Shown here piece by piece: positions 10,296 to 21,040 of a DNA stretch of 64,000 bases; position 1 is the first letter of the stretch, and every line of letters begins with the position of its first letter. The stretch comes from Blasia pusilla (lineage: Eukaryota > Marchantiophyta > Marchantiopsida > Blasiales): the NCBI GenBank assembly GCA_050084515.1, contig CM114271.1:66588001-66652000 (forward strand), in the 5' to 3' direction. A model generated the notes under the pieces. That model ran no database searches, was not told the DNA's origin, and saw only the letters and a program-made list of their open reading frames with translations. The position numbers and the translations under genes are program-made.

Positions 10296-10684
10296 AAGTC
10301 CCTGCTAGCATGGATGTTATAGACTTAGCTATTCATGACTCCCAGTCTAAGATATTAGTAGAAGGTGGCAAGACCTTGGAGTTAGTATTGAGGCCAAACT
10401 TAAACTAAATTAGTCACAAGACTTGGGAAGAAAAAAAACTTAAGGCTCTCTCAAGAAAACCTTGGATGATTGACGATTAAGTTGCAAGGGCAAGGTTAGT
10501 CGAGATGGGTGGAGAATATAGAGACTAGCAAAGGCAAGACCAATCATAAGATGTTTGGCCACGAAATCCACAATAAGAAAAGATATTGGATCATAGAGAG
10601 TTGAGAGAGTAAAGATAGGCATGATCAATTGTGGGACCAATCTTAAGATAACCATGATTCCCAAGAAGTTTCTCATGGAGCTGG

Positions 10685-11790
10685 GAGCTAGGATAAGCCA
10701 CCACAAACTCTCTACCATCATCGTCATGTTGGATGAGCTCGGCTCCAAGCCCCCACATGCTCCAATTGGTATGCAATTGGAAAGGATGCCCCTGATCGGT
10801 CTCCTCAATATGGGTGCGAATGTCAATCTATCCTTGAGCATCTGAAATGCTCTCTCATGCTCATCCCCCCAATGCCACTCCTAATCCACCTTGGTCTGCA
10901 AGGTCAGCGGCTTCGCAATCAAGCTCAATCCCTTGACGTATCGTCGATAGAAGTTCGCCAATCCCATGAATGCACAAACTCGATTCACATATGTAGGGAG
11001 TGGAATGCGTGAAATAGCCTCTACCTTCATCTATTGCACACCAAGGCCCCCAGGGTATATGGTATGACCCAAGTACTCAATCTAGTCGTAGAACAACTTG
11101 CACTTGCTTGGATGTAGCTTCAGCCCCTGTAACTGCAATTGTCAAAACACCTCCTCTAGATGTCGCTCATGCTCCTCAACCGTGGTCCTAAAGACTACGA
11201 TGTCATCAATATAACACCTAGCAAAATCCAGACCTGCCAAGATCCTATCCATGACCCTCTGAAACTCAACTAGGGCATTCTTTAACCCGAATGGTAAGAA
11301 CCGCCATTGGTACAAAAAAATCCTTCCCGTGAGGATCGATGCCCCAAAATGCCATCTTCTGCCTGTCCTCCAATTTGATAGGTTGCTAAAGGTATCCGGC
11401 TCAAAGATCTAATGAACTGAAGACCTTTGCATGTCCAATCGCATCAAAGATCTCATGAGGGGTGGGCATGGCATACCTATCGGACTTTGTCTACCGATTG
11501 ATAGGTCGGTAATCTCCACACATCCTCCTATCTGTCGAGTTGCCATGCACATCCTTCTTGGCGGGCATAACACTGAGAGATGCATACTCTCCATACAATG
11601 TCTCCTCTAGTCCTGCTCCAACCAAGTCCTGGCTCCTACTCTAAATCAGAGCTCTCTCCATGTTAGTGTACCTGTAGGGTCGTCGGAAGATTGGCGTGTC
11701 ACTTCACAACGCAATGCGGATCCCTGAACCCTTCACCGTACCCAAATCCTGCATGCTCAATGCAAAACAACTCCTATAACTCCTTAGGAA
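10685..11790 (-). pseudogene. RT and truncated RNase H of element 2
   Basis: The RT matches element 1 block by block, in several frames. The YIDD box is intact (about 11200-11215), and FLPFG-type and R-M-C-G-D-like segments are present on the - strand of 11290-11550. RNase H begins with HTNWS, where element 1 has HTDWS, and breaks off after FVVAYPSS near 10690. Sequence beyond that point is unrelated. The RNA-dependent polymerase cannot be functional in this copy. Confidence 0.88.
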
Positions 11791-11857
11791 CTTATATATC
11801 TAGTGCCGCTCTCATCTTGTCAACTTAGGACCCATATCTAGCTCTCAAGTCTCGATC

Positions 11858-13380
11858 GTGACTCTCCGGTGCGGGTTTGGATGGTTGCTATGGTGCAACC
11901 CCGTCTCGGAAAACCAAACTCTCATCTGCACGTGCAGTACCCGGAACCAAACTCAATGTTGTGGCTACCATCTCATGGCGTACCTGCAAAACATCCCAAG
12001 AAGTCCAAGGGTGTCTCTCGTCGGATCTCGCCCCTTGGTGTGTCGATCTCCTCGTACCTCGCCCCCAGCCACTGCCTCAACTATCTTGGTAGGCATGGGG
12101 CTCACCAACACAACAGTTGTGATATGTCACATCCGCAAACAACGCTGCTCAACTACTCCTAAGCTGAAAATCCATGTCAAGCAGTTCAGGTCTATCGCCT
12201 GACCCAAGATATGACGTCGTGATGCCTCTGAGAGGGACGATATTGCCGTCACTCTTGTGGGGAATCCCGTGGCTCGCTCTCGCTCATCGGTGTAGGGCTC
12301 CACTTACTACTGTACCTCCTCATCCCAAACCAAACCAGGCTCGGCCTCCTTGAACGCATAGGAAGCGGGAAAACTCACCAATGTGGAATAGGCTGCTTGG
12401 GGCATGCCAATCTTGTTGACCACAATCGAGGGCGGTCGATCATCGTATCGGAATGCATATGATTGACGACCTGGATCCATAATAGAATCCACCAACAAAT
12501 CGGAGAGGCACTCCACTCTAGCATACGCCCTCCGCAAAACCTCATGTGGGACCAAGTTGGTCCACCAAAGACGCGTGCAGTGTGCTCTAGAACCTACACT
12601 CGCCGCATCCAAAATACTGTCGAGCCGATCCATGTGCTCACCTGATGTACACTCGTCAACACGCAGGACCTCGAATCATCCAAAATTGACACATTCTCCA
12701 AAATGTATGTTGGAGAATGAGACTGATGCTCCTGCAAGTGTCCTAAAATCCGCATCATCTCCCAAAACAACTTGGGCCAAGTGTCAGCTAACCCGCTACC
12801 TCGTCCAACACCCGATAGGCCCTAACATGGCCAACCATCAAAGACCAAATCTATGGCCCCTACCCGCTTGAAATGAAATGTCCCTCGGTAGGGAACTCTG
12901 GTATCCTTGGATGGGGGACGCAGACAAGAAGTCTGGAAATCGGGGGCATAACTGCGCCAAATGGTGAAGTGAAGCGCGCCTGGCAACATCATCAATCTCA
13001 ACATATAGGTACCATTGCACTCGCATTCCTGCCTACAAAAGAGTAGCTAAACCAATGCTAATACCCCCAAAGAGATCCAACACATGAATATCCTTCTCTA
13101 GGATGCACCACACAATTGGGGTGGTATCCAAAGGAGTCATAGCAGCACTCTTGGCTACCTCGGGTTCCTCTGACCCGTCACGCTCTGTTGCAAGTGCCTC
13201 AATCCATGTCATTTGCATATGTTCATCAGATAAACGCCGAAGCTCCTCACTTGAGCCCCAAAGCGGCACCTCTCCTCCATGGAATGACGCGGCTACCATG
13301 ACACTCCTCTCCCTAGAAGTGGCAGGCACGTGGATATCCTCTGGATGGACATGCCCCTCATCATATCAGAAGGCCACGTG
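11858..13380 (-). pseudogene. DNMT3-like methyltransferase domain of element 2
   Basis: This is a second copy of the MTase between PR and RT. Motif I VLDLFGGISIGLA lies at about 13050-13092 (-). Motif IV D-G-W-P-C lies at about 12822-12840, followed at once by TAG where element 1 has the Gln codon of P-C-Q (C to T). Motif VI YILENVSIL lies near 12690, and motif VIII GSRAHCTRLWW near 12560-12595, where the second Arg of the signature is kept and one Pro is Thr. The motif VIII-to-IX segment that is frameshifted in element 1 is in one frame here. The motif IX region has E-R-E-R-A-T-G-F-P near 12270. Other stops and frame changes occur between the blocks. Confidence 0.85.
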
Positions 13381-13508
13381 ATGGCGTTGCTAAATGCTGC
13401 TAAATTCGCCATCTCTTATGGCTGTCGCTCGATCACTCTACCTGTGAATCGAACAGGTAATAAGCAAATTTTTCCATCACCGGATTGCCATCTTGGTCTG
13501 TAGGACGC

Positions 13509-13860
13509 TCACTCCTCCCTGTAATCTAGGGAAAATCCCATAGGGTACACCAGTGCTCCACCAACCAAGACATCGTAGGACTCAACATCGGTCACTATCG
13601 CCTTGGCTTGCACCACGCACTCATCTGTAGGATGTCCCAGGAAAATCCTCACCACAATCTCCTTTCGGATGATATATTGTGTGGTACTCGCTTCATCCAA
13701 GGATGTCAATATCCGGAATGGACAACGCTCCACATTGGCTCTCGTCGAGCCCAATCCTCTGAATGACGCTTTTCCCAACAAGACGCGTTGTAGACTAAAA
13801 GCTCTACCTATTGGACTCACCAACTTAAAGACCTCTCCCTGGTCATCCTATAAAACAACA
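13509..13860 (-). pseudogene. Aspartic protease region of element 2
   Basis: This is homologous to 1315-1690 of element 1 and includes YDVLVGGALVYPMGFSLDY. The D-S-G-A active site is missing: about 18 bases of sequence present in element 1 between RVLL and GKASF are deleted here. The frame ends at a stop near 13509, close to the point where element 1 also changes frame. Confidence 0.75.
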
Positions 13861-14690
13861 CTAGGAGAAGCCATGGCACGCTCTATCACGGATCTAGCGG
13901 GCATCTCCGCCATCCTAGCAGCCGTAGCCTGCCATAAAGCTGACGTGGACGGCCCGAGCATAAGGTCCAAGGGTAGGTCCATCACCTCCTCTAGAACCAC
14001 CTCTGAACGTGATACAAAAACTCCAACACCATGCTCACATAGCATAGCGGCCATCCAGAAAACCTTGGCGGACGTACTTCCCAACGTCATAACATCGGAA
14101 GCACAAAACAAAGGAGCGCGGTACACAACAGTGGCCGCCCCCAACAATGTGCTCAACACATGCTCCTCCTGAGCATTAGCAATAGCAGTCATTGCACTCG
14201 TTTCTCCCATTTCCCTCCATGCTTGCACACCAATAACATCACCACCTCTACGGGAACTACAATCATGACACATTGATGGGGTCCTCATCGACTCAGACAA
14301 TGTAAAAGAGTGAGGAAGCCTAGTTTGTTTCATGGCTTCCCCTTGTTGTGGATCCAAATCTGGGGCTGCTCCACGCATCACAACTGCGGCGGCCTCCATC
14401 TGGGCAACCCCACACATCCAACTAGGATCCTCCATATCTCTAGCTGCTCCATATGATGCCGATGCCACGGATCTTACATCGGGTAACCTCAATGCGATAG
14501 CGGCAATCTGCTCCTGTAGCTGTTGTCTCTGAGCAACCATCCCAGCCTCACGCCCAACGTCTCCCTTGACGCGTCTAGGTGGTGGGACTCTACCTCCTCC
14601 ATGCGAAACTCCACCACCCTTTCGGGCAACTCCAACTCCTCGTCCCCCAACAAGACCACTTGGTGCACGACCTCTAGGCCCACCTAGACC
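13848..14690 (-). pseudogene. gag-protease spacer of element 2
   Basis: A 230-codon frame is open from about 14540 to 13848. It starts with a Gln-rich segment and carries the WQATAARMAEMPAR block shared with element 1. The upstream 14489-14690 part is in another frame. No domain is recognised. Confidence 0.6.
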
Positions 14691-14696
14691 AACAAC

Positions 14697-15790
14697 TCAT
14701 TCTGGTGCCCTCTCTGGCCCTCGGTCTGGACATAACTCACGGTATAAACTGAAACACCTAGCGCATGTATGACCATACCTCTGAAAATAATCACACTGAT
14801 AACCTCCTAGTGCACCACCATCTCCTCCTCCATGGTGAGGCACACGTCCATGACCCTGACAACTGTAATCACGTTGATGATGGGCTCCACCACATGACCA
14901 ACAAGTAATCATAGGCGGTTGCGTTTGAGCCGCTGGTCTCTGTGGGACTGCCTCCTGATATCCTCCCTGAGCTTGTGGTGCCACAGTCGACCTATCTCAG
15001 AGTCCACGTTGCTGCACTGGTGATGTAGTCAATCTCGCCCAGAACCCATACTGGCTACGCTCTCCTCCGCCGTGTTGCGCTCAATGTTCTCGGAAGTCCT
15101 AAAAACATCTCTCAACATAGGTGAGTTTTTCATAAGAAGCACCCCCTCCCGCACTCGTGTCCGCAAGGTCCGGTCTAGCATCGCGTACCATGAGTGGATA
15201 GCATGAGCCTCTGTCATCCCCTGAGTGACGTTGATCAATCGGCACAAGCAAGTGTAAGCCTCACTCAAATTCTCACATGGGTGCCTCTGGAAGTCATGGA
15301 TGCTCCGTAACTTCTCCGCCCGTACCCCCTGGTAGCTCGCCCTCAACTCAACAAAGAACTCAACCATGGGGTTAAACCTAGGACAAACCTGACTAGATGA
15401 TGCAACTGCTCCATTGCGAGTGACCCCTCCCAAAAGTCTCTCTTGACTCCTCCTCCTCATATGGGAACGGCTCCATCAATGACACATAGTGTGGGTTATA
15501 GTAGAGTTATCATGCCTTAATCTCTTGGGCATATCTATGGGAGAACTCATGATAATCGTCCATGGATGCCCCCTCTAAATGTTCGAACATACCGTTCCAT
15601 GCTGGAAACGGGTTGAGCTCTCTAGAGTTCCTAGCTCGCTGTGAGTCACACCAACTCCTAAACTCCGCAATGAAGTCATGTACCTCTATAGTCCCTACAA
15701 CACCTGAAAACTTACGTGGTCCTCTACCCCGGTCATCCATCTCGTACGCCCAATTGGTAGGACCACTCAATATGTACGATGGATCACTAA
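14697..15790 (-). pseudogene. gag of element 2
   Basis: Translation begins near 15770 with an acidic, Arg-rich N-terminus. A capsid-like region follows in two blocks (15510-15770 and 15029-15460), interrupted by a stop between them. The nucleocapsid part (14697-14984) carries CWSCGGAHHQRD, a knuckle whose last Cys is changed to Tyr, and a second Cys-rich stretch ending in C-P-D-R-G. The gag N-terminus is shared with the stub in element 3. Confidence 0.83.
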
Positions 15791-15799
15791 CACACTCCT

Positions 15800-17931
15800 C
15801 TACACGCTCCCCCTCATCTGAAGATGTCTCAGAAGGAGATCGAGGTGGTCTCTCTCGTGGAGACCCTCAAAACCTCGCACCACTCCGGGTAAACCCTCCA
15901 GAGCTACTCTCAAGTCTACTACCTCGCCTCCCAAAGTCTCGAAAGGACGCTGTGATGACCCTCGTGCCCCTCTCACACAATCACTCTCAATCTCGCGAGT
16001 AATCCCTCAATCACTCAAACTAAACATGCGGTACTAAATCTCCACTCTCTCACTCAGACATGTGTTGTGTGGCAACAAGGGGCGTGGTGTAACAAATCAA
16101 CTGATCTATCGTCTCATTGACAAACCAACCTCAACTTTGGACATCCCACACAAGTCTATGTGCCCTCAACCCATACATCATCGATGCTCTCAGCATCAGC
16201 ACGAAACCCAATACCCCAAATAACTTCCCAATACCCGGAAATCCCTCACACCTGCAAGATAAGAGACCAGAATGGATAACCTCACAATAATGTCGACATC
16301 GCTCCTTGACAACTGAAAAATCTTGACCCCAACTCAGTCGAGAAGACAACTCCTCCAATCAGTAAGTCGTACTCCTCTGTACTCATGCTGCTCAATATGC
16401 GGTGCGTATCGAGCGGTACGATGCGGCACTGGCGACACTGAACAACTACAAAATGGCACGGCACTCCGCATCACACCCTCCTCAATAAAAAATACACACG
16501 CTCTGCTCTTTAGTGAAGGAGCGGCTCCGCAATCGAGACGGTGCAAAGCGGTCACGAGCGGCGCGACGTAGCAATCGGTGGCGCATTGCGGCTACAGGCG
16601 TCACGGCATGATACTCGATTGCCGTCGAGTAGATACCAATCACAACACAGTAGAATGAAATGAAAACTCAAACACCATAACGCGAGGTCACCTGCCATCA
16701 CTTTTTGATGATGAAATTGCAAGGACGTTGGCGGCCACAACAAAGTACGCAGTGGCGACGCAAGTTAGAGAATCGACGGTCATCGTGGAAGACCGTCCAC
16801 TCTGTAATGGTGGCAATAGCAACCAACAGAGGAAAACGGCTGAACGCAGCTACGAGCGGCGGTAGGCGGCAGCAACGGTCGACAACGGATGGCGAAGATG
16901 GACCGTTAATGGTGACAGTGGACCGTTGACGATGGGCCGTCAACATTGGTACATTGACGGTGATGGTTGACTGTTGACGATGGACTGTTGAAGGAGACGG
17001 CCACCATCGGCGCGGCGGTTGGTTTAGGGTTTGAACAATTTTACCCTAAATATTGCCTTACAATGGCGGTTTTGCAAAATTGGCCATAAATTTTTGCTCG
17101 CATCTCCAAATTGCGCACCGTTTATTGCACAACGTGCATAACTTCACGATCTATGATGTCATTTAAAACTATTTTGAATCAAACCTTCCAATGAAAACAA
17201 ACGGGGATTGTCGTAAATCCCAATGTCTCTTCTCCTACATAAATTTTGGCAACGCTTCCGTGCTGATTTCTCCCAAAAAAATGCAAAACCTATGAAAAAA
17301 AAATCAGCAAGCTACATGGTGCTCCCGAAAGCACCATAATGGGTCAACCTGCACCAAACATCGAGCAACCAACGAGCTCCCCCATGAACCTCTCTCACCC
17401 TCTCATTCTCTCTTTGTAAAAATAAGGTGAAATCTTTCACAACACCATAGCTCTCACATGTGTGCACTCTCACATGTCTCTCTCAATGTCAAACCAAACC
17501 CACTCTCCTAATGAGAGGCTTGGGTTACACTCACAAGGCAAGGGACCATAGCTCCGCCGCCTCGTGCCAAGAGGTTCAACAATAAGAGAATGAGTTCTCA
17601 AACTCTCTCTCCTTGAGGTATATCCTTCTCTTCTCCCAAGCTCTCTCCATGGTAACCTATACTCCCAAGTCACCTCCTTGGCTCTTGACCTGATGTAGGA
17701 GGTCAATGGCAACTTACCAAAAATAGAAAGTTGACCATATGGTCAAAATAACACTTACCTAAAAAAGTAGGTTCCTCAATATGGCTCCAAATGAGCCGAA
17801 ACGAAGGGGAAATCTGCTCTCTCAGGCTTCACGGGGCCTCGGTTGGTCATCCTCGACCTTCTAAGCCTGTCCTACACTACTCAAGAGGGCCCTCTACTAG
17901 ATCTCATTGATCTATCTTAAAAGACATGATA
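15800..17931 (-). repeat. 5' LTR and leader of element 2
   Basis: The outer end at 17931 reads TATCATGTC on the - strand, matching TGTCACATC of element 1 with G-to-A at base 2. About 1.9 kb of this block aligns with 26090-28388 (element 3). Only the outer part, down to about 17420, is present in the LTR-like end of element 1. The inner LTR edge and primer-binding site were not identified. The leader holds a T-rich stretch, a hairpin at about 17312-17330 and a GACGGT-type minisatellite at about 16880-17010. Small frames inside the leader are not supported as genes. Confidence 0.7.
16880..17010. repeat. Degenerate minisatellite in the element 2 leader
   Basis: Variants of GGACCGTTGACGGTGACGG are repeated with irregular spacing. 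The element 3 leader has a similar block at 27180-27290, so the repeat is a family character and not a local accident. Confidence 0.6.
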
Positions 17932-18201
17932 GTTGCTTTATTGATATAATTATACAACTTGTAGTACTTGAATTTTCTATAATAGTCATTCTTTTAAGTG
18001 GCCATAGGAGAGAGAGGAGATGGCCGCTAGGCTTAATTTTCTCATAGCCATTCTATTATTTCGTAATTATTTGTGTTAAGATCAACATATTTTAAATACT
18101 CCTTATTTATTTATTTTAAAATATATTTAAAACTTAATTAAGGTTATAGATTGAATCAAAATATTGTTGTCTGATCGTGCTTCCAACATCTGCTATTTCA
18201 A
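17932..18201. other. Short AT-rich spacer
   Basis: No gene or repeat is recognised between the outer LTR end of element 2 and the copia fragment. Confidence 0.5.
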
Positions 18202-18498
18202 TGTAGAAAATAACTAAACAAGCATGATTGATGGAATATGGTTGTCTCTCACACACACAACCAAAGAGAATAAAATTTGCAAGAAGAGAACAAGTAAGAG
18301 TTGATCCTCTCAATTATATAGGATATGTATAAGCAATCACAACCCTAACCATAATCTTCATTTATAGGAATTTTGATTGGCTAATATTAGTTAAGATAGT
18401 AATGTTTAATTGACTAACCAAGCTTCCCTACTTTGTACGAGTACTAAACGTAGCAATATACATGTTGGATGAACTCGACTATAACTCAATCTTCAATA
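18202..18498 (-). repeat. 3' LTR of copia 1
   Basis: On the - strand it follows a purine-rich tract and begins TATTGAAGATTGAG, probably TG changed to TA. It ends TTATTTTCTACA. The stretch through GATTATGGTTAGG and TATATAATTGAGAGGA aligns with the copia 2 LTR. Confidence 0.72.
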
Positions 18499-18589
18499 CT
18501 CCTCCTCAAACTCATATCGATATCTCTAGCATTTAAATCATTTTTTTAACATCTCAAACTTATCTCTAGACAATTTGTATCTATACGCA

Positions 18590-18980
18590 CAAAATCAAAT
18601 TCTCTTGCAAACACTTTTTATCTGATAAAGTGATAATCTATCTCTACATCTTTTGTTCGAGCATGAAACAAAGGGTTAGTAGCAAGCTTAATGCTTCTAA
18701 TATTATCGGCATATCTTATACTAGGTTTTGAGTTACTACCACCAATCTCAATAAATAATCGATAAATCCACAATGTCTCATATGCTCCATTGGTTACTCC
18801 TCTATGCTCAATCTTTGTTAAAGATAAAACAAATATATGTTGCTTCTTTCAGACCCAACTTATAACTGCACTTCCCAAGATGAAGGAATAACCAAATGTA
18901 GATTTTATATCATGCATGCTTCCTACCCAATCAACATATATAAATCCATACAACTATAAATTCTTAGAAGATTAAAATTG
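18590..18980 (-). pseudogene. Copia RNase H fragment
   Basis: The translated - strand shows YVDWVGSMHDIKSTFGYSF, then G-S-A-V-I-S-W, KKQHIFVLSLTK, a YETLWI segment, the YADNIRSIKLATNPLFHART block and YHFIR. These are the standard Ty1/copia RNase H landmarks in order. At least two stops interrupt the frame. Confidence 0.9.
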
Positions 18981-19129
18981 AAGCCATACTTTACTTAGTG
19001 TTGTTGCTCCACATAATTTTGTTCTTGCAAGTCTTATGTTCTTATATAAACTTCTTCTTTAGGACAAATTTTTCATAATGATCCTTTATCCCATATTAAC
19101 AGTAAGATTTAGGGACCCTCTATTGTTTA

Positions 19130-19760
19130 CCCAAATCCCAACGGTTCCCACCATCACTACCTTCTAATTGTGTCAAGTACTGGCTTTTAGTTGATTGAGT
19201 GTTGTTGTGTTGAGTGTCTCTTCCTCCATATATTTGATATCCACCACGACCATGGAAGCTTATACCACCATCTCTCCCTTTGTTTGATGTGTTAATTGCA
19301 AATAGAGCATTCTCTTATATACTAGACAAGTTATTATTGTCTGTTAAGCGCATCTTTTGACTAATTAACAATGAGACTAACTCTGGAAAAGTTGGATACT
19401 TCTCTCTCGCAAAGAAAGAGACCTTGAAAGACTTTTTACCTTTTGGAAGGCCTTGAAGAATGAAAAAGCCAGATCGTTATCTTTTAAAGTCACGCAAATG
19501 CTATTTAACTCATCAATAATATATTTGGTACTTAATACATAATCATTCATTCTTTATGATCCTTTACTCACTTTGTTAAAAAAATTTTCCAACTGCAACT
19601 TTTTGGCCTTTGTAGATGTCTAGAATAATTTCTCCAATGCATCACAAGCCTCCTTTAGAATATCAAATATGACCAATCATTGACGAATTGATTTTGAGAT
19701 GTAATGGATTAGTAGCTTTGGGTTAACTTTTTGTTTAACCTCATCACTTATAACAAACTC
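19130..19760 (-). pseudogene. Copia gag fragment
   Basis: The - strand encodes NDYVLSTKYIIDELNSICV, an F-F-K-A-F-Q-K segment, REKYPTFPELVSLLISQ, then a Gly/Arg/Ser-rich tail. This is the gag-polypeptide pattern of Ty1/copia elements. The same region occurs in copia 2 at 34850-35090. Frame changes are present. Confidence 0.8.
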
Positions 19761-19800
19761 CCACAGTTCTTAAACCATGAGAAATTATTACGTACGACAC

Positions 19801-20759
19801 ATCCAAACATTATAAATATGCTTATTTAGCTTCTTATCTGTGTTTGTTCTTAAGAAATACTCCATACGTCTAAAAAGCTAGATTATAGGGTATTTTATTT
19901 TGGGATTAGGGATGTCGAAAATAAATTTTGAGGGAATTTAGAGAGTATCTTGTTTGAAAATTATATAGATATATATATATATATATAAGGAGAGAATGGG
20001 ATTACCCGCAAGGTAAGGAGTACCATGGCTCTAACGCCTTGTATAAGAAGGTTCAATGAAAGGAGAATGATCTCCTAAATTTTCTCTCCTTGGGGTTTAT
20101 CCCCTCTCCCTTCTTGAAGCTCGCTACTTTATGGCTCATACAAACGTGTTATCTCCTTAACCCCAATCTATGGTGGGTAAAGAGGAATTCTCTTGAAATA
20201 AATTTTTAATTATACCAAAAATAGGGAACTTCCCGAAAATGATGAGTTTCCATACATTTGTCCAAATCAACCCAATATAAGGGGAAACCTAGACACTTGG
20301 GCTACCCTCCTCCTCAACAAGCTACTCTCGACCTACCAAAAAAACACCTAACCTTCTCAAGTACGTCATGCAAATAGTCTCTACTAGCTCCAATATATGT
20401 AAAAGACATGATGTAGTTAGGATTTCTTATGAACTTTCCTAATGATGGGAAGATCAACACTTTGTGTGATATGTGACCTACGACGCAGATTGTGTAGGAA
20501 TGTGTTTGTCCACGATAATGATTATATTATAATCATAATGTTTTGGAATTCTATCATGTTTATGACATAGGGTATTATCAGATTTTTTGACTATATCTTT
20601 GTCATCAATGGTTGGATCGGATTCAGGTCGATCATTGTCATTGTATTGGGATTAATTTTTCTTGCTTTCTTATTTCTCTATTTTGGTTTGAGTGACATGT
20701 TCACTTGGACAATAGTCATTTGTTAACTCATATAAAAGATTCTCATTTATAGTTATTTA
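19801..20759. other. AT-rich intergenic DNA
   Basis: It includes a short (TA)n run at about 19968-19986. No gene, domain or element end is recognised. Confidence 0.55.
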
Positions 20760-21040
20760 TGGGGGGGATGGGGGTGTCTTTTTTGGCCTTTCCCCGTGGT
20801 GCAGAAGGTAAGGAAATGGCTCCTTATTGCCATGTTTCCCATTTTGAGCCTAGGAAACACTTCTTCTAGAGTTGATAGGAGCTAGGGTGTTATGGATATC
20901 CCCATCGTGAAGAATAGGCATGGCATGACGATATAATATCTTATCATGAGTGAAGTTGGTTATGTGAGCCAATTTTACTTTGATTTTTATCACAGGGTCT
21001 TGATATACATGTCTAACTGTATGCAAATATTTTTATGTGT
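20760..21040 (+). repeat. Dispersed repeat family C, copy 1
   Basis: GAGTGAAGTTGGTTATGTG and the following 90 bases align with 37908-38010 in the same orientation. Upstream, a G-rich and T-rich entry and a GAGCTA-containing stretch also correspond. Its nature is unknown. Confidence 0.5.

Larger units (their letters stand above)
10685..17931 (-). mobile_element. Ty3/gypsy retrotransposon with methyltransferase (element 2), 3'-truncated
   Basis: On the - strand the order is 5' LTR and leader (17931 to about 15800), gag, spacer, PR, MTase, RT, and the beginning of RNase H, where homology stops near 10685. Integrase and the 3' LTR are missing. It is the same family as element 1 but clearly diverged, with a different set of breaks. 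It keeps the first part of gag that the window cuts from element 1. Confidence 0.92.
18202..19800 (-). mobile_element. Ty1/copia retrotransposon fragment (copia 1)
   Basis: On the - strand, a gag fragment (about 19760-19130) is followed directly by an RNase H fragment (about 18980-18590), a purine tract GAGGAGGAG, and an LTR of about 300 bp (18498-18202). Most of pol, including PR, IN and RT, has been deleted between gag and RNase H. No 5' LTR was found on the right. The LTR is homologous to 33850-34048. Confidence 0.85.
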
